DNA of 64,000 bases from Arthrobacter sp. C2 (GCA_024207135.1 CP042428.1:4092001-4156000), one strand, 5' to 3'. Shown: positions 29,533-40,896, counted from the stretch's first letter. The notes: generated from the letters alone by a model not told the origin. Numbers and translations: made by a program.

Positions 29533-30492
29533 ATGCCAGTCTCAAAACAGCAAGCGGACCTCGGTGCCACCCTGGGCGTGCCAACCGCCTACCTTCGGCC
29601 CGATGCCGGGCACGAACCGGGGGCCCCGAACCGCAGCGACCAGGACGAGCACGGCAAGAAACGCAACCTCTCCTACCCGCCGGCACCGGCGCCGCTGCCC
29701 TTCGGCGTCCCGGACAACCACACCCACCTGGACTTCCGTGACGGCTCGGTGCACGTCACCGTCGCCCAGGCCCTCGACGCGGCCAACGCGGTCGGTGTGC
29801 CCGGGGTTGTCCAGGTCGGGTGCGACGTGGGATCCTCCGAGTTCGCGGTGCGTGCGGCCACGGAGGATTCCCGGGTGCTGGCCGCCGTGGCGATCCACCC
29901 CAACGACGCCGCGCGCCTGGCCGAGGCCGGGGACCTGGACGCGGCCATTGCGCGCATCGAGGAACTCGCCGCCCACGAGCGGGTGCGGGCCGTGGGTGAG
30001 ACCGGACTCGATTATTTCCGTACCCGGGAGCCGGGCCGCCCGGCCCAGGAGCACTCCTTCCGCGAGCACATCCGCATTGCCCGCGAGCATTCCAAGGCCC
30101 TGCAAATCCATGATCGTGACGCACATCTCGATGTGGTGCGCGTCCTGCGGGATGAACCGCTTCCCGAGCGCGTGGTCTTCCACTGCTTTTCCGGCGACGC
30201 GCAGCTGGCCGAGATCTGCAACGAAAACGGCTGGTACCTGTCCTTCTCCGGCACCGTGACATTCAAGAACTCGCACGCCCTTCGTGCGGCATTGTTGGTG
30301 GCCAGGCCGGAATTGGTGCTGGTGGAAACGGACGCCCCGTTCCTCACCCCGCACCCTTACCGGGGACGGCCGAACGCCAGTTACCTGATCCCGCAAACCG
30401 TGCGCTTCATGGCCGAAACCATGGGGGCGGACCTCGAGGAATATTGCCGCGCCCTGGCCGCAAACACCCGGCGCGTCTACGGGGACTTCTAG
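29533..30492 (+). CDS. tatD: TatD family metal-dependent hydrolase (DNase)
   Basis: 319 residues. Metal ligands of the TatD TIM barrel are all present: DNHTHLDF, the Glu in VGETGLDYF, the His in LQIHDRDAH, HCFSGDA and the Asp in VETDAPFLTPHPYRG. TatD enzymes are 3'-5' exonucleases or deoxyribonucleases implicated in DNA repair and quality control. The N-terminal 55 residues before the barrel are a variable Pro-rich extension, as in other actinobacteria. The ATG has AGGGGGAGAAGG just upstream. tatD-rpfB-rsmA-ispE is a conserved gene order. Confidence 0.94.
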   Translation: MPVSKQQADLGATLGVPTAYLRPDAGHEPGAPNRSDQDEHGKKRNLSYPPAPAPLPFGVPDNHTHLDFRDGSVHVTVAQALDAANAVGVPGVVQVGCDVGSSEFAVRAATEDSRVLAAVAIHPNDAARLAEAGDLDAAIARIEELAAHERVRAVGETGLDYFRTREPGRPAQEHSFREHIRIAREHSKALQIHDRDAHLDVVRVLRDEPLPERVVFHCFSGDAQLAEICNENGWYLSFSGTVTFKNSHALRAALLVARPELVLVETDAPFLTPHPYRGRPNASYLIPQTVRFMAETMGADLEEYCRALAANTRRVYGDF

Positions 30493-30509
30493 CCGGTTTC
30501 ATGCACAAG

Positions 30510-30528
30510 GCAAGCACGAAGTGCTTGC
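30510..30528 (+). terminator. Hairpin after tatD, possible weak terminator
   Basis: GCAAGCAC (30510-30517) and GTGCTTGC (30521-30528) form a perfect 8-bp stem with a GAA loop, 18 nt after the tatD stop. The sequence after it (GGCCTTATT) has only a poor T-tract. Confidence 0.35.
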
Positions 30529-30686
30529 GGCCTTATTACGATTCGGTTACGGTTGATCTTTAGTAGCCGGGATCGGGGAAGGTTCCCGGGTGCATTTGAT
30601 TCTGCACGGGGCGTGTTCGCAAGCGCCCCGGCGCAACATCGATGAGATGAAAAAGAATTGGATTGTGCTCGCACCAACCAATGAGC

Positions 30687-30740
30687 ACACGGTGGGCTGC
30701 GCCCGGTTTTTCGCCGGGGGCAACCGTTCACCCACCGTGT
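30687..30740 (+). promoter_or_regulatory. Stable hairpin in the rpfB leader
   Basis: ACACGGTGGG (30687-30696) pairs perfectly with CCCACCGTGT (30731-30740), enclosing a second helix GCCCGG/CCGGGGGC (30701-30706 and 30714-30721) around a T-rich loop. It lies 46 nt before the chosen rpfB start. Actinobacterial rpf genes are often controlled through their leaders, but this does not match the ydaO (c-di-AMP) consensus as I know it. Confidence 0.4.
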
Positions 30741-30786
30741 GGCATTGCTGCCCCCGTGCCCGGGATCGACCGAAGTTTGGAATCCT

Positions 30787-31911
30787 GTGCAGAATGCCCT
30801 TAAGAATCGCTGGGTGAAAGTCGGCGCGCAAGCAGCCGTTTTGACCGCGTTGATCCTCGGCCTGGTCATGTTCGTCGGTGCCGGCAAGACCATTGCCGTG
30901 GCCATCGACGGCCAAAGCCAGTCCGTCTCCACGCGCGCCGCCACCGTTGGCGATGTCTTGAAGGACTCGGCAATCCCCGTGGGAGACCGCGACGTGGTCA
31001 CCCCGGCACTGGATGCACCGGTTGCCGACGGCGCCCTGATCGACATCAAGCGCAACAAGTCCGTGAACGTGAGCATCGACGGCGTCGACCGCGTCGTGCA
31101 CACCACCGGACTGACCGTCGCCGATGTCGTGGACCAGCTGAACGTTTCGGAAAAGGCACAGATCGGCCAGGGCCCGGCACTCGCCCTGGCCTCCCTGTCC
31201 ACCGCGATCGACATCTCCACTCCCAAAGACGTCTCGATCAAGGTCGACGGCAAGACCAAGAAGCTGAACACCACCGCCGAGACCGTTGAGGCGGTACTCG
31301 AAGAAGCCAAGCTCACCCTGGGCAAGGACGACGAACTCAACGCCAAGGCCACCGACGCCGTCACCGACGAGATGAAGCTCAAGATCGTGCGCGTCGAGAC
31401 CCAGACCGTCACCAAGACCAAGGTCGTTGCCCACGGCACCGACACCACCAAGGACTCCGACGCCCTGGTCGGCTCCAAGAAGACCCTGGTCAAGGGCAAG
31501 GACGGCGAACGCACCCTCACCTACACCGTGACGCTGCGCGACGGCAAGGAAACCGACCGCAAGCTCGAGAGCGACAAGCTCACCACCAAGGCCGTAGACG
31601 CCGAGGTGTCGGTGGGCACCAAGCCCAAGCCGAAGCCCAAGTCCACCAGCACGCCCGGCAGCGTTTCGGCCACCTGGGCCGCCCTGGCCAAGTGCGAGTC
31701 CGGCGGCAACTGGTCCATCAACACCGGCAACGGCTACTACGGCGGGCTGCAGTTCTCCGCCAGCAGCTGGCGCGGCGCCGGCGGCGGCAAGTACGCATCC
31801 CTGCCGCACCAGGCCACCCCCGCCGAGCAGGTAGCCACCGCCGAGGTGCTGCGCCGCAGCGGCGGCTGGGGCCACTGGCCGGCCTGCTCCAGCAAGCTGG
31901 GCCTGCGCTAA
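30787..31911 (+). CDS. rpfB: Resuscitation-promoting factor, RpfB-like
   Basis: Secreted, membrane-anchored muralytic enzyme. In 374 residues: an N-terminal signal/anchor helix (12-31), three DUF348 repeats (each beginning like VAIDGQ, VSIDGV, IKVDGK), a G5 domain near 205-280, a KPKPKPK linker and the C-terminal Rpf transglycosylase domain (about 297-374) with the catalytic Glu in WAALAKCESGGNW and a Cys pair closing the fold. It cleaves peptidoglycan and promotes exit from dormancy. The GTG at 30787 gives the usual short N-terminus (MQNALKNRWVKVG); GTGs at 30739 and 30814 are alternatives. Confidence 0.93.
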   Translation: MQNALKNRWVKVGAQAAVLTALILGLVMFVGAGKTIAVAIDGQSQSVSTRAATVGDVLKDSAIPVGDRDVVTPALDAPVADGALIDIKRNKSVNVSIDGVDRVVHTTGLTVADVVDQLNVSEKAQIGQGPALALASLSTAIDISTPKDVSIKVDGKTKKLNTTAETVEAVLEEAKLTLGKDDELNAKATDAVTDEMKLKIVRVETQTVTKTKVVAHGTDTTKDSDALVGSKKTLVKGKDGERTLTYTVTLRDGKETDRKLESDKLTTKAVDAEVSVGTKPKPKPKSTSTPGSVSATWAALAKCESGGNWSINTGNGYYGGLQFSASSWRGAGGGKYASLPHQATPAEQVATAEVLRRSGGWGHWPACSSKLGLR

Positions 31912-31976
31912 TACCAAGACCCAGGGCACTTGCCCCCGGGGCGCCGGCATCGCCGGTGCACACAAGAACACCAGGA

Positions 31977-32013
31977 CCAATGGGTTCCGCCGACACCGGG
32001 CGGGGCCCATTGG
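31977..32013 (+). terminator. Stem-loop after rpfB
   Basis: CCAATGGG (31977-31984) pairs with CCCATTGG (32006-32013), and inside it CCGCC pairs with GGCGG. Only ATTT follows, so this is a strong hairpin but a doubtful intrinsic terminator. Confidence 0.4.
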
Positions 32014-32043
32014 CCATTTCCGACAACCGGCCCTCCCTGCCCG

Positions 32044-32061
32044 CCGGGGCAAACGCCCCGG
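32044..32061 (+). repeat. Perfect inverted repeat upstream of rsmA
   Basis: CCGGGGC (32044-32050) and GCCCCGG (32055-32061) with an AAAC loop, 23 nt before the predicted rsmA -10 element. No T-tract follows, so it may be a protein site or a block against read-through from rpfB. Confidence 0.35.
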
Positions 32062-32084
32062 TCGGCGGTCGGCGGGCCCTGAAC

Positions 32085-32096
32085 TAAGATTGAACC
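32085..32096 (+). promoter_or_regulatory. Leaderless -10 element of rsmA
   Basis: TAAGAT (32085-32090) is followed by 6 nt and the GTG start at 32097. Confidence 0.5.
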
Positions 32097-32978
32097 GTGA
32101 CTTCCGTAGAATCGACCCCGCCACCACTGCTCGGCGCCACCGAGATCCGCCGCCTCGCCGGCGAACTCGACGTGCGCCCCACCAAGACCCTGGGGCAGAA
32201 CTTCGTCATAGACGGAAACACCATCCGGCGCATCGTGGCCACCGCCAAGCTGGACCCGGCCGAAACCGTGCTGGAGGTCGGGCCGGGCCTCGGCTCGCTG
32301 ACCCTGGGCCTGCTGGATGCCGCCGCCCGCGTGGTGGCGGTGGAAATCGACCCGAAGCTCGCCGCCCGGCTGCCGCAGACCGTCACCGAAATGCGCCCGG
32401 AGAAGGCGGAGAACCTCACGGTGATCCTCTCCGATGCCATGAAAGTCACCGAGCTGCCGCACGCGCCCACCGCGCTGGTGGCCAACCTGCCCTACAACGT
32501 CGCGGTGCCCGTGGTGCTGCACCTGCTCGAGCACTTCCCCTCCCTGCAACACGGACTGGTCATGGTCCAGGACGAGGTCGCCGATCGCATGGCCGCGGGC
32601 CCGGGCAACAAGACCTACGGCGTGCCGTCAGTCAAGGGCGCCTGGTACGGCACCATGCGCAAGGTCGGGGTCATAGGCATGAACGTGTTCTGGCCCGCCC
32701 CCAAGATCAATTCCGGGCTGGTCGGCTTCGAACGCGGCAACCCGCCGCAGACCACCGCCACCCGCCAAGAGGTCTTCGCCGTCATCGACGCGGCCTTCGC
32801 CCAGCGCCGCAAGACGCTGCGCGCCGCCCTGGCCGGCTGGGCCGGATCCCCGGCGCTGGCAGAGGCCGCGCTCGTGGCCGCCGGCGTCGACCCGCAGGCC
32901 CGCGGCGAAAAGCTCGGCATCGCCGAATTCGCCGCGATTGCCGAGGCCAAGGTCGCATCCGTACCCGGTACCCCATGA
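32097..32978 (+). CDS. rsmA: 16S rRNA (A1518/A1519-N6) dimethyltransferase RsmA/KsgA
   Basis: KsgA dimethylates two adjacent adenines in helix 45 of 16S rRNA with SAM, a late 30S assembly checkpoint. The 293 residues contain TLGQNFVID, the SAM motif [17 protein letters not shown], the acidic [14 protein letters not shown] and the catalytic [11 protein letters not shown]. The C-terminal region INSGLVGF and the [10 protein letters not shown] helix are typical. The GTG start is supported by the TAAGAT hexamer 6 nt upstream. The stop overlaps ispE (ATGA). Confidence 0.97.
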   Translation: MTSVESTPPPLLGATEIRRLAGELDVRPTKTLGQNFVIDGNTIRRIVATAKLDPAETVLEVGPGLGSLTLGLLDAAARVVAVEIDPKLAARLPQTVTEMRPEKAENLTVILSDAMKVTELPHAPTALVANLPYNVAVPVVLHLLEHFPSLQHGLVMVQDEVADRMAAGPGNKTYGVPSVKGAWYGTMRKVGVIGMNVFWPAPKINSGLVGFERGNPPQTTATRQEVFAVIDAAFAQRRKTLRAALAGWAGSPALAEAALVAAGVDPQARGEKLGIAEFAAIAEAKVASVPGTP

Positions 32979-33916
32979 CCCACACCGTCGTTGCCCGCGC
33001 CCCGGGAAAGATCAACTGCTACTTCAGGGTCGGCCCGCCCCGCGAAGACGGCTACCACTCGGTGGCCAGCCTGTACCTGGCCGTCTCGCTCTACGAGGAC
33101 GTCTCGGCCACCGCACGCGCCGACGAGGAAATCCAGGTCTTCCTGCACCCCGATTCCACCGCGGTCGCGGACCCCGAGTCCTTCCCGCTGGGCCCGGACA
33201 ACCTGGTCGTCAAGGCCGCACTGATGCTGCGCGAACACACCGGGCACTACGCCGGTGTCGATCTGTGCATCACCAAGCGCGTGCCGATCGCCGGGGGCAT
33301 GGGCGGGGGATCGGCCGACGCCGCCGCCGCCCTGGTGGCCTGCAACGCGCTGTGGGGCACCGGGCTGAACCGCGAGGAACTGGCCCGGCTGGGCGCACGC
33401 CTGGGCGCGGACGTGCCCTTCGCGATGCAGGGGGGCGCCGCCGTCGGGCTGGGCGTCGGCGACGAGCTGGCCCCGCTGCTGCTGCGCACCCGCACCGACT
33501 GGGTGCTGGTCCCGGCCTCCTACGGGCTGTCCACCCCCAGGGTCTACGGCATGCTCGACCGGCTGCGGGCCAACGAGGAGGTCACCACCCCCGTCGAGGT
33601 CGACCCGGCAATGGTCGGGGCGCTGCTCGACGGGGACCTCGATGCCCTGGCGCCGCTGCTGGCCAACGACATGACCCGCGCCGCCCTGGCCCTGGCCCCC
33701 GAACTCGGCGTGGTGCGCGACCTGGGCGAGGCCGCCGGCGCGCTGCACGCCCTGGTCTCCGGATCCGGCCCCACCCTGGCGCTGCTGGCCCGCAACCCGG
33801 ACCATGCGGCCCAAATCATCACCCAGCTTTCGGATGAGGCGGGCGTGGCAACGCTGTCCGTCCACGGCCCGGTCCCCGGCGCCGTCATCCTGCCCGCCGT
33901 CATCGAAACCCCTTAA
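32975..33916 (+). CDS. ispE: 4-diphosphocytidyl-2-C-methyl-D-erythritol kinase IspE
   Basis: GHMP kinase of the MEP isoprenoid pathway that phosphorylates CDP-ME. In 313 residues: [20 protein letters not shown] near the N-terminus, the ATP loop [20 protein letters not shown], and the C-terminal [15 protein letters not shown]. Length is standard. It is translationally coupled to rsmA and supplies precursors for the polyprenyl carriers needed by the many glycan genes in this window. Confidence 0.97.
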   Translation: MTHTVVARAPGKINCYFRVGPPREDGYHSVASLYLAVSLYEDVSATARADEEIQVFLHPDSTAVADPESFPLGPDNLVVKAALMLREHTGHYAGVDLCITKRVPIAGGMGGGSADAAAALVACNALWGTGLNREELARLGARLGADVPFAMQGGAAVGLGVGDELAPLLLRTRTDWVLVPASYGLSTPRVYGMLDRLRANEEVTTPVEVDPAMVGALLDGDLDALAPLLANDMTRAALALAPELGVVRDLGEAAGALHALVSGSGPTLALLARNPDHAAQIITQLSDEAGVATLSVHGPVPGAVILPAVIETP

Positions 33917-33934
33917 CAAAAGGAGCACCACACC

Positions 33935-35743
<1,809 letters not shown>

Positions 35744-35761
35744 TCCCCGGGCGGCAATGGG

Positions 35762-35810
35762 GAGGCATCGGGCCCGGACGGACACCTGTTCGAAGCCGGG
35801 CCGCGGCCTC
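35762..35810 (+). repeat. GC-rich stem-loop after the ABC-F gene
   Basis: GAGGC (35762-35766) pairs with GCCTC (35806-35810) and, inside, GGCCCGG (35771-35777) pairs with CCGGGCC (35796-35802). No T-tract follows. It lies 18 bp past the ABC-F stop, at the boundary of the accessory island. Confidence 0.4.
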
Positions 35811-35887
35811 CGATCCGACTCGTTCCGCTCTACCAATCCGATCCCTGCCGTGACAGACTTATCCACGGGAGCAAAGGTGATTGGGCA

Positions 35888-38647
35888 GTGCAGATCAACG
35901 GTTTGGGGACCGCGACATCAGCATCACCACCGAACCATGACCAGGCAACAACGCCGGATCATGATTTTGACTGGGATGTTTTCGCGCATTACGAATTGCT
36001 GGAAGAGACCATTGGGGCGGTACTCAATGGTCCCGGTGCCTTGCTCGAGGGGCCCGGCGGGGTCGGCAAGCGTACCCTTGCCAACGCCGTGATGCTGAAA
36101 CTGCAAGACAGGGCGTTCATCGTCGACCTCGAGCACCCCGAACGCCATCGGACCTCCATGGAATTGGCAAGCAAACTGCGGCGAATCGAACGGCTCGGCG
36201 AGGTGGCCCGTTTCCACGAACTCGGAGTGGTCAAGACACTCCTGGATTCGAGAGCCGGTGGCCGGCATGTGGTGGTCTTCATCCCCGCCGGTTTGCGGCT
36301 TGGAGCGTCAAGCGTTTCCTTCCTGTCCTCACTGACCCTGGCGAGCAGCATTTCGTTGCTGTGCATCGCCGGCGGGCAGGACGGGACGGAACCCGGGGCG
36401 GGAAACGACTTGGGTGCCGCCGTCGACCTGCATCCGGTCAGGCTGCATCCGTTGACCCTGGGCATGACGCATGACCTGCTGGCCAAGGCCTTGGGGGCAG
36501 AAATCAGCCGGATTGCCACTTACCAATTGTGGTGCGCTTCTGCAGGGCAGGTGCACCTGCTCGCTGCGGTTACCCTGGACTGGCGCGAACAGGGGTATCT
36601 TGATTTCGCGGAAAACTCGTGGGTGGTTCATGGCGTTGCCGGTCCTCCAGGGCCGCGCAGCCGCGGTCTGGTCGTTCAAAAGCTCAGGCGGTTCTCGAAG
36701 CCGGAGCAACGGGTGCTGCGCATCCTGGCGTTCTCCGAGGAAATCCCGCTTAGCCTGCTGGTGGCGCTCAACCCCGCGCAGGCCGTGGATTCAATCTATT
36801 CCGAGGGCATGCTGGAGATCCGCGGGATGTATGCGCGCAAGGTGCGGCTGCGCGGGGGGCTGAGCAACCAATGCATTGCCGAGGACACTCCGCCCGGCGT
36901 CGCACTGGAGCTGCTCGAGCAAATACGCAACACGCCCGGGGCCGACGAGGTTCTCACACCGTTGGTCCTGCTGAAGTGGGAACAGGCCTCCGGGATCAAC
37001 TCCGGCGCCCGGCTCCGGTTGCAGGCGGCGGAACAGGCCTACGCCGAGGGACAAGTCGAACTGTGCCTCCAAATACTGGCGGCGCTCGAAGACCCTCCGG
37101 TCGAGGCGCGTTTGTTGGCGCTGGACGCGGCGGTCCGCGGTGGTCAACTTGAACGGGCAAGGGAAATTCGCTCGCTTTTGCGGCTGGAGCTGGGAGAAGG
37201 ACTCCCGGTTCCCGGCTCCCGGGGCAATCCGCGCTGCCCAATCGACCTGATCCGCCTGGAGCTGGCTTCGACGGTTCTTGAGTCGCTGAGCCCCGATGCA
37301 CCAACCGATGCCTTCCAGCAGGGAATGAAGCGTGCTCGGGTCGATATCGATGCGTGCCTCTCCGGGGAACCGGAAAACCGGGAGGGTTTCCTCGTGCTTC
37401 GAGGCAGGCTCGATCTCATGGAAGCCGAAACCAGCTTCCTGCTGGGTGAACGATTTGACACCGGCGGGACAACCTATATCCACCCAGTGCTGGGCAGGCA
37501 CGAGCAGCTAAGTTGGCAGTGCTTCCAGAACCTGCACTCGGTGCGCCGTGGCGAGGTCAGGGAAGGGATCAGACGCGGACGCGAACTGCTTTTCTCGTTG
37601 CGGCAGGAGTCGCTCCCGCCGGCCGTTGGACAAAGCATCAAACTGCATCTCGTTGACCTGTATCTGCTCTCCGGGGAATGGAAAAATGCCTTCGAGCTCA
37701 TTGCTGCGGCGTGGATCGGTGGCGAGGGATCCCCCCGGATCGCCGATGTCAATGGGTTGTACTCGTCGCTCAAAAGCGTGCTGAGCGGCCGTCCGCGGGA
37801 GGCGCTGGAGCTGATGACCGTCGAGATCGAACAGTTGCGGACGGTAGATACCGCCGGGTACCTGCCGCTGGCGATTGCCGCGGCGGCGGTGGCGGCCTCA
37901 TTCCTGGACCGGGAAACAGCCGAGCGCTACCTCGCGGAACTGGATGCCATGCCTGCTGCGGCCGATTGGGTGTCCGGGCAGACGATTGCTATGTTGCGAG
38001 CCGAGGCGCTCTTCCACCTTGGCCATGCGGGCGAAGCGGTATCCTGCCTGCTTGCCGGCGCTATCGTGAGCGCCGCCCACGGCGACCTCAGCCTTGAGCT
38101 GGCCCAGCGAATGTCCTTGCTGCGCATGGGCCACCGGGAAAGCGACGCCCAACTGCTTGAATGCGCGCAACAGATCGATGGGCCGGTGGCGGAACTTGTG
38201 GCCGCATTGGTGCGAAGCCTTGAGGGAAACAACCGCGAATTGCAGCGGGAAGTGCTCGGCGCCCTTCGCGGCTTGGGCCTTCGCTCATTTACCGATTCAA
38301 TTGAGGTAATGCTTGTCCGATCCGGATCCGACATCGAATTGACACCCTGGAAAGCCGCTTCTGAGCGTGCGGGCGCATCTCTGGGTGTGTCCGGGAGAAG
38401 CTCGGCAAGCAGTGTCCTTTCCTTGTTGACCCAGCGGCAGCGGATGATCGTGGCGGAAGCTGCCACCGGCGCCAGCAACCGCGAGATCGCAAACAGGTTG
38501 CAACTGAAAATTCGGACAGTTGAGGGCCATCTCTACCAGATTTACCAGCGACTCAATGTGGGTTCCCGCGATGGGCTGATCCAGATTTTTCTGGATTCGA
38601 TTCCCGGTTCCGATCTGGAAGTCGCCGTTGAGGGATGGAGTACTTAA
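35888..38647 (+). CDS. Large LuxR-family transcriptional regulator 1 (LAL-like)
   Basis: 919-residue protein with an N-terminal NTPase-like domain, a long helical middle resembling TPR repeats (about 380-830) and a C-terminal LuxR helix-turn-helix from residue 847 (LTQRQRMIV, then SNREIANRLQLKIRTVEGHL). Walker A is intact (GPGGVGKRT, 55-63), but the Walker B strand VVVFIPAGLRLG (128-139) has lost its acidic residues. LAL/STAND regulators sense a ligand or partner and oligomerise on DNA. First of three tandem paralogues upstream of the polysaccharide operon, so probably an operon regulator. GTG start, moderately certain. Confidence 0.85.
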   Translation: MQINGLGTATSASPPNHDQATTPDHDFDWDVFAHYELLEETIGAVLNGPGALLEGPGGVGKRTLANAVMLKLQDRAFIVDLEHPERHRTSMELASKLRRIERLGEVARFHELGVVKTLLDSRAGGRHVVVFIPAGLRLGASSVSFLSSLTLASSISLLCIAGGQDGTEPGAGNDLGAAVDLHPVRLHPLTLGMTHDLLAKALGAEISRIATYQLWCASAGQVHLLAAVTLDWREQGYLDFAENSWVVHGVAGPPGPRSRGLVVQKLRRFSKPEQRVLRILAFSEEIPLSLLVALNPAQAVDSIYSEGMLEIRGMYARKVRLRGGLSNQCIAEDTPPGVALELLEQIRNTPGADEVLTPLVLLKWEQASGINSGARLRLQAAEQAYAEGQVELCLQILAALEDPPVEARLLALDAAVRGGQLERAREIRSLLRLELGEGLPVPGSRGNPRCPIDLIRLELASTVLESLSPDAPTDAFQQGMKRARVDIDACLSGEPENREGFLVLRGRLDLMEAETSFLLGERFDTGGTTYIHPVLGRHEQLSWQCFQNLHSVRRGEVREGIRRGRELLFSLRQESLPPAVGQSIKLHLVDLYLLSGEWKNAFELIAAAWIGGEGSPRIADVNGLYSSLKSVLSGRPREALELMTVEIEQLRTVDTAGYLPLAIAAAAVAASFLDRETAERYLAELDAMPAAADWVSGQTIAMLRAEALFHLGHAGEAVSCLLAGAIVSAAHGDLSLELAQRMSLLRMGHRESDAQLLECAQQIDGPVAELVAALVRSLEGNNRELQREVLGALRGLGLRSFTDSIEVMLVRSGSDIELTPWKAASERAGASLGVSGRSSASSVLSLLTQRQRMIVAEAATGASNREIANRLQLKIRTVEGHLYQIYQRLNVGSRDGLIQIFLDSIPGSDLEVAVEGWST

Positions 38648-38735
38648 GTACCGAAGGCAAGACGAATGAGTGGACTAAGTGTCGTCGCTACTGATGCGTG
38701 GTCCGTAGAGACGCCGTAGGATGATCACAGAGCCG

Positions 38736-38764
38736 CCATGGACGTACTTGGGGAAGGTCCATGG
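38736..38764 (+). promoter_or_regulatory. Perfect inverted repeat over the start of regulator 2
   Basis: CCATGGAC (38736-38743) and GTCCATGG (38757-38764) are exact reverse complements with a 13-nt loop containing GGGGAAGG, a plausible ribosome site. The second arm contains the ATG at 38761. As RNA, the stem would hide the start codon; as DNA, it could be an operator. An 11-codon frame (38738-38773) begins in the first arm. Confidence 0.45.
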
Positions 38765-40896
38765 CTGGTTTAACCGGAATTGGGGAACGGGTGAACAGCA
38801 TGATGGAACTTTCTTGGCATGCAGAAATTTCGAATAATGCCGAGGTATCTGGACAATCGATCTTTGCCGAACTACTTGGGGATTCACCACGAAGGCAGGG
38901 CCTGAGGGAGCTGCAGACGGCACTGGGTGATGCCCAGACCAGTTCGATCGTGTTGCTCGGGGAGCACGGCGATGATCGGGCGGCCTTGGTGCGCGCAATC
39001 CAGCGAAACGATTTGGGGCTGGCCGAGCCGATCCATGTCATCGGCACTCCATATGCGCAGCATCTCACTTACGGGGCCTTGGCTTTCCTGCTCGCGCAGC
39101 TGGAGGCAAACGAGGCAATTAGCCCGGCCAATGTCATGCGGGTGATTTCAAAACACGTCACCACCCACGGCCAGCGGCCGGTGGTCGTGGTGCAGTACCC
39201 CCGCCTGTTGGACGCTCAGTCCCGGGCGGTTCTCGCCCAGATGACCCACAACAGAAGCATTCTCTTGGTCGTCTTGACCGAACAGGCCGAGTTCCTGCCG
39301 CCTGAGTTCGCCCCCGTCAGCAGCGGTCGTGGACATCGCGAAATCCGGCTGGGGGCACTTCGCATCGACGAAGTCCAGGCAGCCCTGCAAAAAGAATTTG
39401 ATGCCGTTCCCACACCCATGGCGACGGCGGCCATGTGGCGCCAAAGCCAAGGCAACCCGGGCTGGTTGTATGCCTTGGGCCAGGATGCGATTGCCAGTGG
39501 GAAGCTGCTTGTCCACGAGGGACATTTGGTGCTGGGCCCAAGACCCTGGCCGCGGGATGGCCAATTGGAGTCGATGGCCCTGTCGCAAATAGCGATTCTC
39601 ACCGTTTCGCAGAGAAACTTGTTGGAGCGGATTGCAGTTGAGCAACCCATGCACATCCGTGGGCTGGCGAACGACGAGCTCATGGACCTCGACCACCTCA
39701 TTGGCTGGGGGTTTGCCCAACGGGATCGAGAACACCGGCAGCTGGTGGTGCTCAGCTCCCAGCTCCTGGCGGGAGTGCTTCATCCGGAATCACGCGTCGA
39801 CGTCCATGGGGTGGATGCCGGGTCGTTGTCCGTCGAGGGGAACTTCCATGATTTCATCGCCGGGGAGTCACGCGTGGTGAATGAGCTTTCCAATAGCTCT
39901 GAAGACTCTGCCCGGAACCTGGGTGCGCTGCTGGTGCAACTTCGGAAGTGCCTGCTTTGCGGGGAGATGCAGCGGGCAAATGCGTACCTGAAATGCATTG
40001 TCAACGAATTTTTGGAGAATATCTCCCCTGCGCTATTCGAACTCCTCGTCATGGTCAATTGCATCTTGAATATCGTTGGTGACAGGCCCGGAAACGACCG
40101 AAAGGTACTGGAATCGGTGCTTGCGCAATTCGAGCAGGACGACGCGGGCCATGACCGTTGGCTTGTCAAATCGATGCTGTTCCACCTGCGCACTAAGGAC
40201 GAGCCGGCTTCCTGCAACGCCCTCGACTTCCAGGAACGATGGAGCAAGGCTCGCTGGTGGTTCAGCGACCTTCTTGCCTCCGTTGATGCCGATGCCTCAG
40301 CGGTTTCCCTCAATGGCTCGCCGCTGCGAGGGTCCACAAAGTGCGAGACAATGGATGCCCTGGTCGCCTTGCATCATGGGGCGACGATCGACGGACCGCC
40401 TCCCGCTCACGCACATCCCGCAGCTGAATCGAACGTGGCAAAAGCCATCGACCTGCTGCTCGCGGGAACCAACGGGAACCGGGAAAAGAGCGTCTTGGAT
40501 GCGCTGGACCTTCTTGTCGGCGACGATCTGTCAATTTTTGCCTTGCCCAGGTCCAACCGCATCCTTGCCGGCATATCGGTCGCGGGGCGGTTGGCCGTTG
40601 CGGGGTGGCTGAAGCAGCGCAGAAAGGGAAATGCGGTGCGTTCGGGCACCGAAGATGTAGAACTCATGATGCGGGACAATCCCGTGCTGGAGGTCCTGAC
40701 CAAGCGAGAAAAATTCGTTGCAAGTGCCGCGGCCCAAGGAATGAACAACCAGCAGATCGCACGCGACGCCGGTGTTTCGATTCGCACCGTGGAAGGGCAC
40801 CTTTACCAGATATATTCCAAGCTGGCCTTGGGAGGACGGCGGGAGTTGAGCACCCTCGTCGCGACACTACGGGTAGATGACCGAGTTGCCCCATGA
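38761..40896 (+). CDS. Large LuxR-family transcriptional regulator 2, P-loop degenerate
   Basis: 711 residues with the same plan as its neighbours: NTPase-like N-terminus, helical middle and a LuxR helix-turn-helix from residue 646 (LTKREKFVASAA, NNQQIARDAGVSIRTVEGHL). The Walker A position reads GEHGDDRA (67-74), without the lysine or Ser/Thr, and the Walker B strand VVVVQYPRLLD (141-151) lacks the acid, so ATP hydrolysis is unlikely. The DNA-recognition stretch IRTVEGHLYQIY is identical to regulator 1. The ATG at 38761 lies in an inverted repeat; GTG 38791 or ATG 38800 would remove 10 or 13 residues. The stop overlaps regulator 3 by 4 bp. Confidence 0.82.
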   Translation: MAGLTGIGERVNSMMELSWHAEISNNAEVSGQSIFAELLGDSPRRQGLRELQTALGDAQTSSIVLLGEHGDDRAALVRAIQRNDLGLAEPIHVIGTPYAQHLTYGALAFLLAQLEANEAISPANVMRVISKHVTTHGQRPVVVVQYPRLLDAQSRAVLAQMTHNRSILLVVLTEQAEFLPPEFAPVSSGRGHREIRLGALRIDEVQAALQKEFDAVPTPMATAAMWRQSQGNPGWLYALGQDAIASGKLLVHEGHLVLGPRPWPRDGQLESMALSQIAILTVSQRNLLERIAVEQPMHIRGLANDELMDLDHLIGWGFAQRDREHRQLVVLSSQLLAGVLHPESRVDVHGVDAGSLSVEGNFHDFIAGESRVVNELSNSSEDSARNLGALLVQLRKCLLCGEMQRANAYLKCIVNEFLENISPALFELLVMVNCILNIVGDRPGNDRKVLESVLAQFEQDDAGHDRWLVKSMLFHLRTKDEPASCNALDFQERWSKARWWFSDLLASVDADASAVSLNGSPLRGSTKCETMDALVALHHGATIDGPPPAHAHPAAESNVAKAIDLLLAGTNGNREKSVLDALDLLVGDDLSIFALPRSNRILAGISVAGRLAVAGWLKQRRKGNAVRSGTEDVELMMRDNPVLEVLTKREKFVASAAAQGMNNQQIARDAGVSIRTVEGHLYQIYSKLALGGRRELSTLVATLRVDDRVAP

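Noticed and set aside
30493-30786. ydaO-type c-di-AMP riboswitch before rpfB
   Set aside because: I looked for the conserved GGGGGAACC and GGGUGAAUC-like blocks and did not find them in the right order.
30590-30817. A 75-codon frame in the rpfB leader
   Set aside because: It overlaps the rpfB start, follows the hairpin sequence and has no ribosome site or family similarity.
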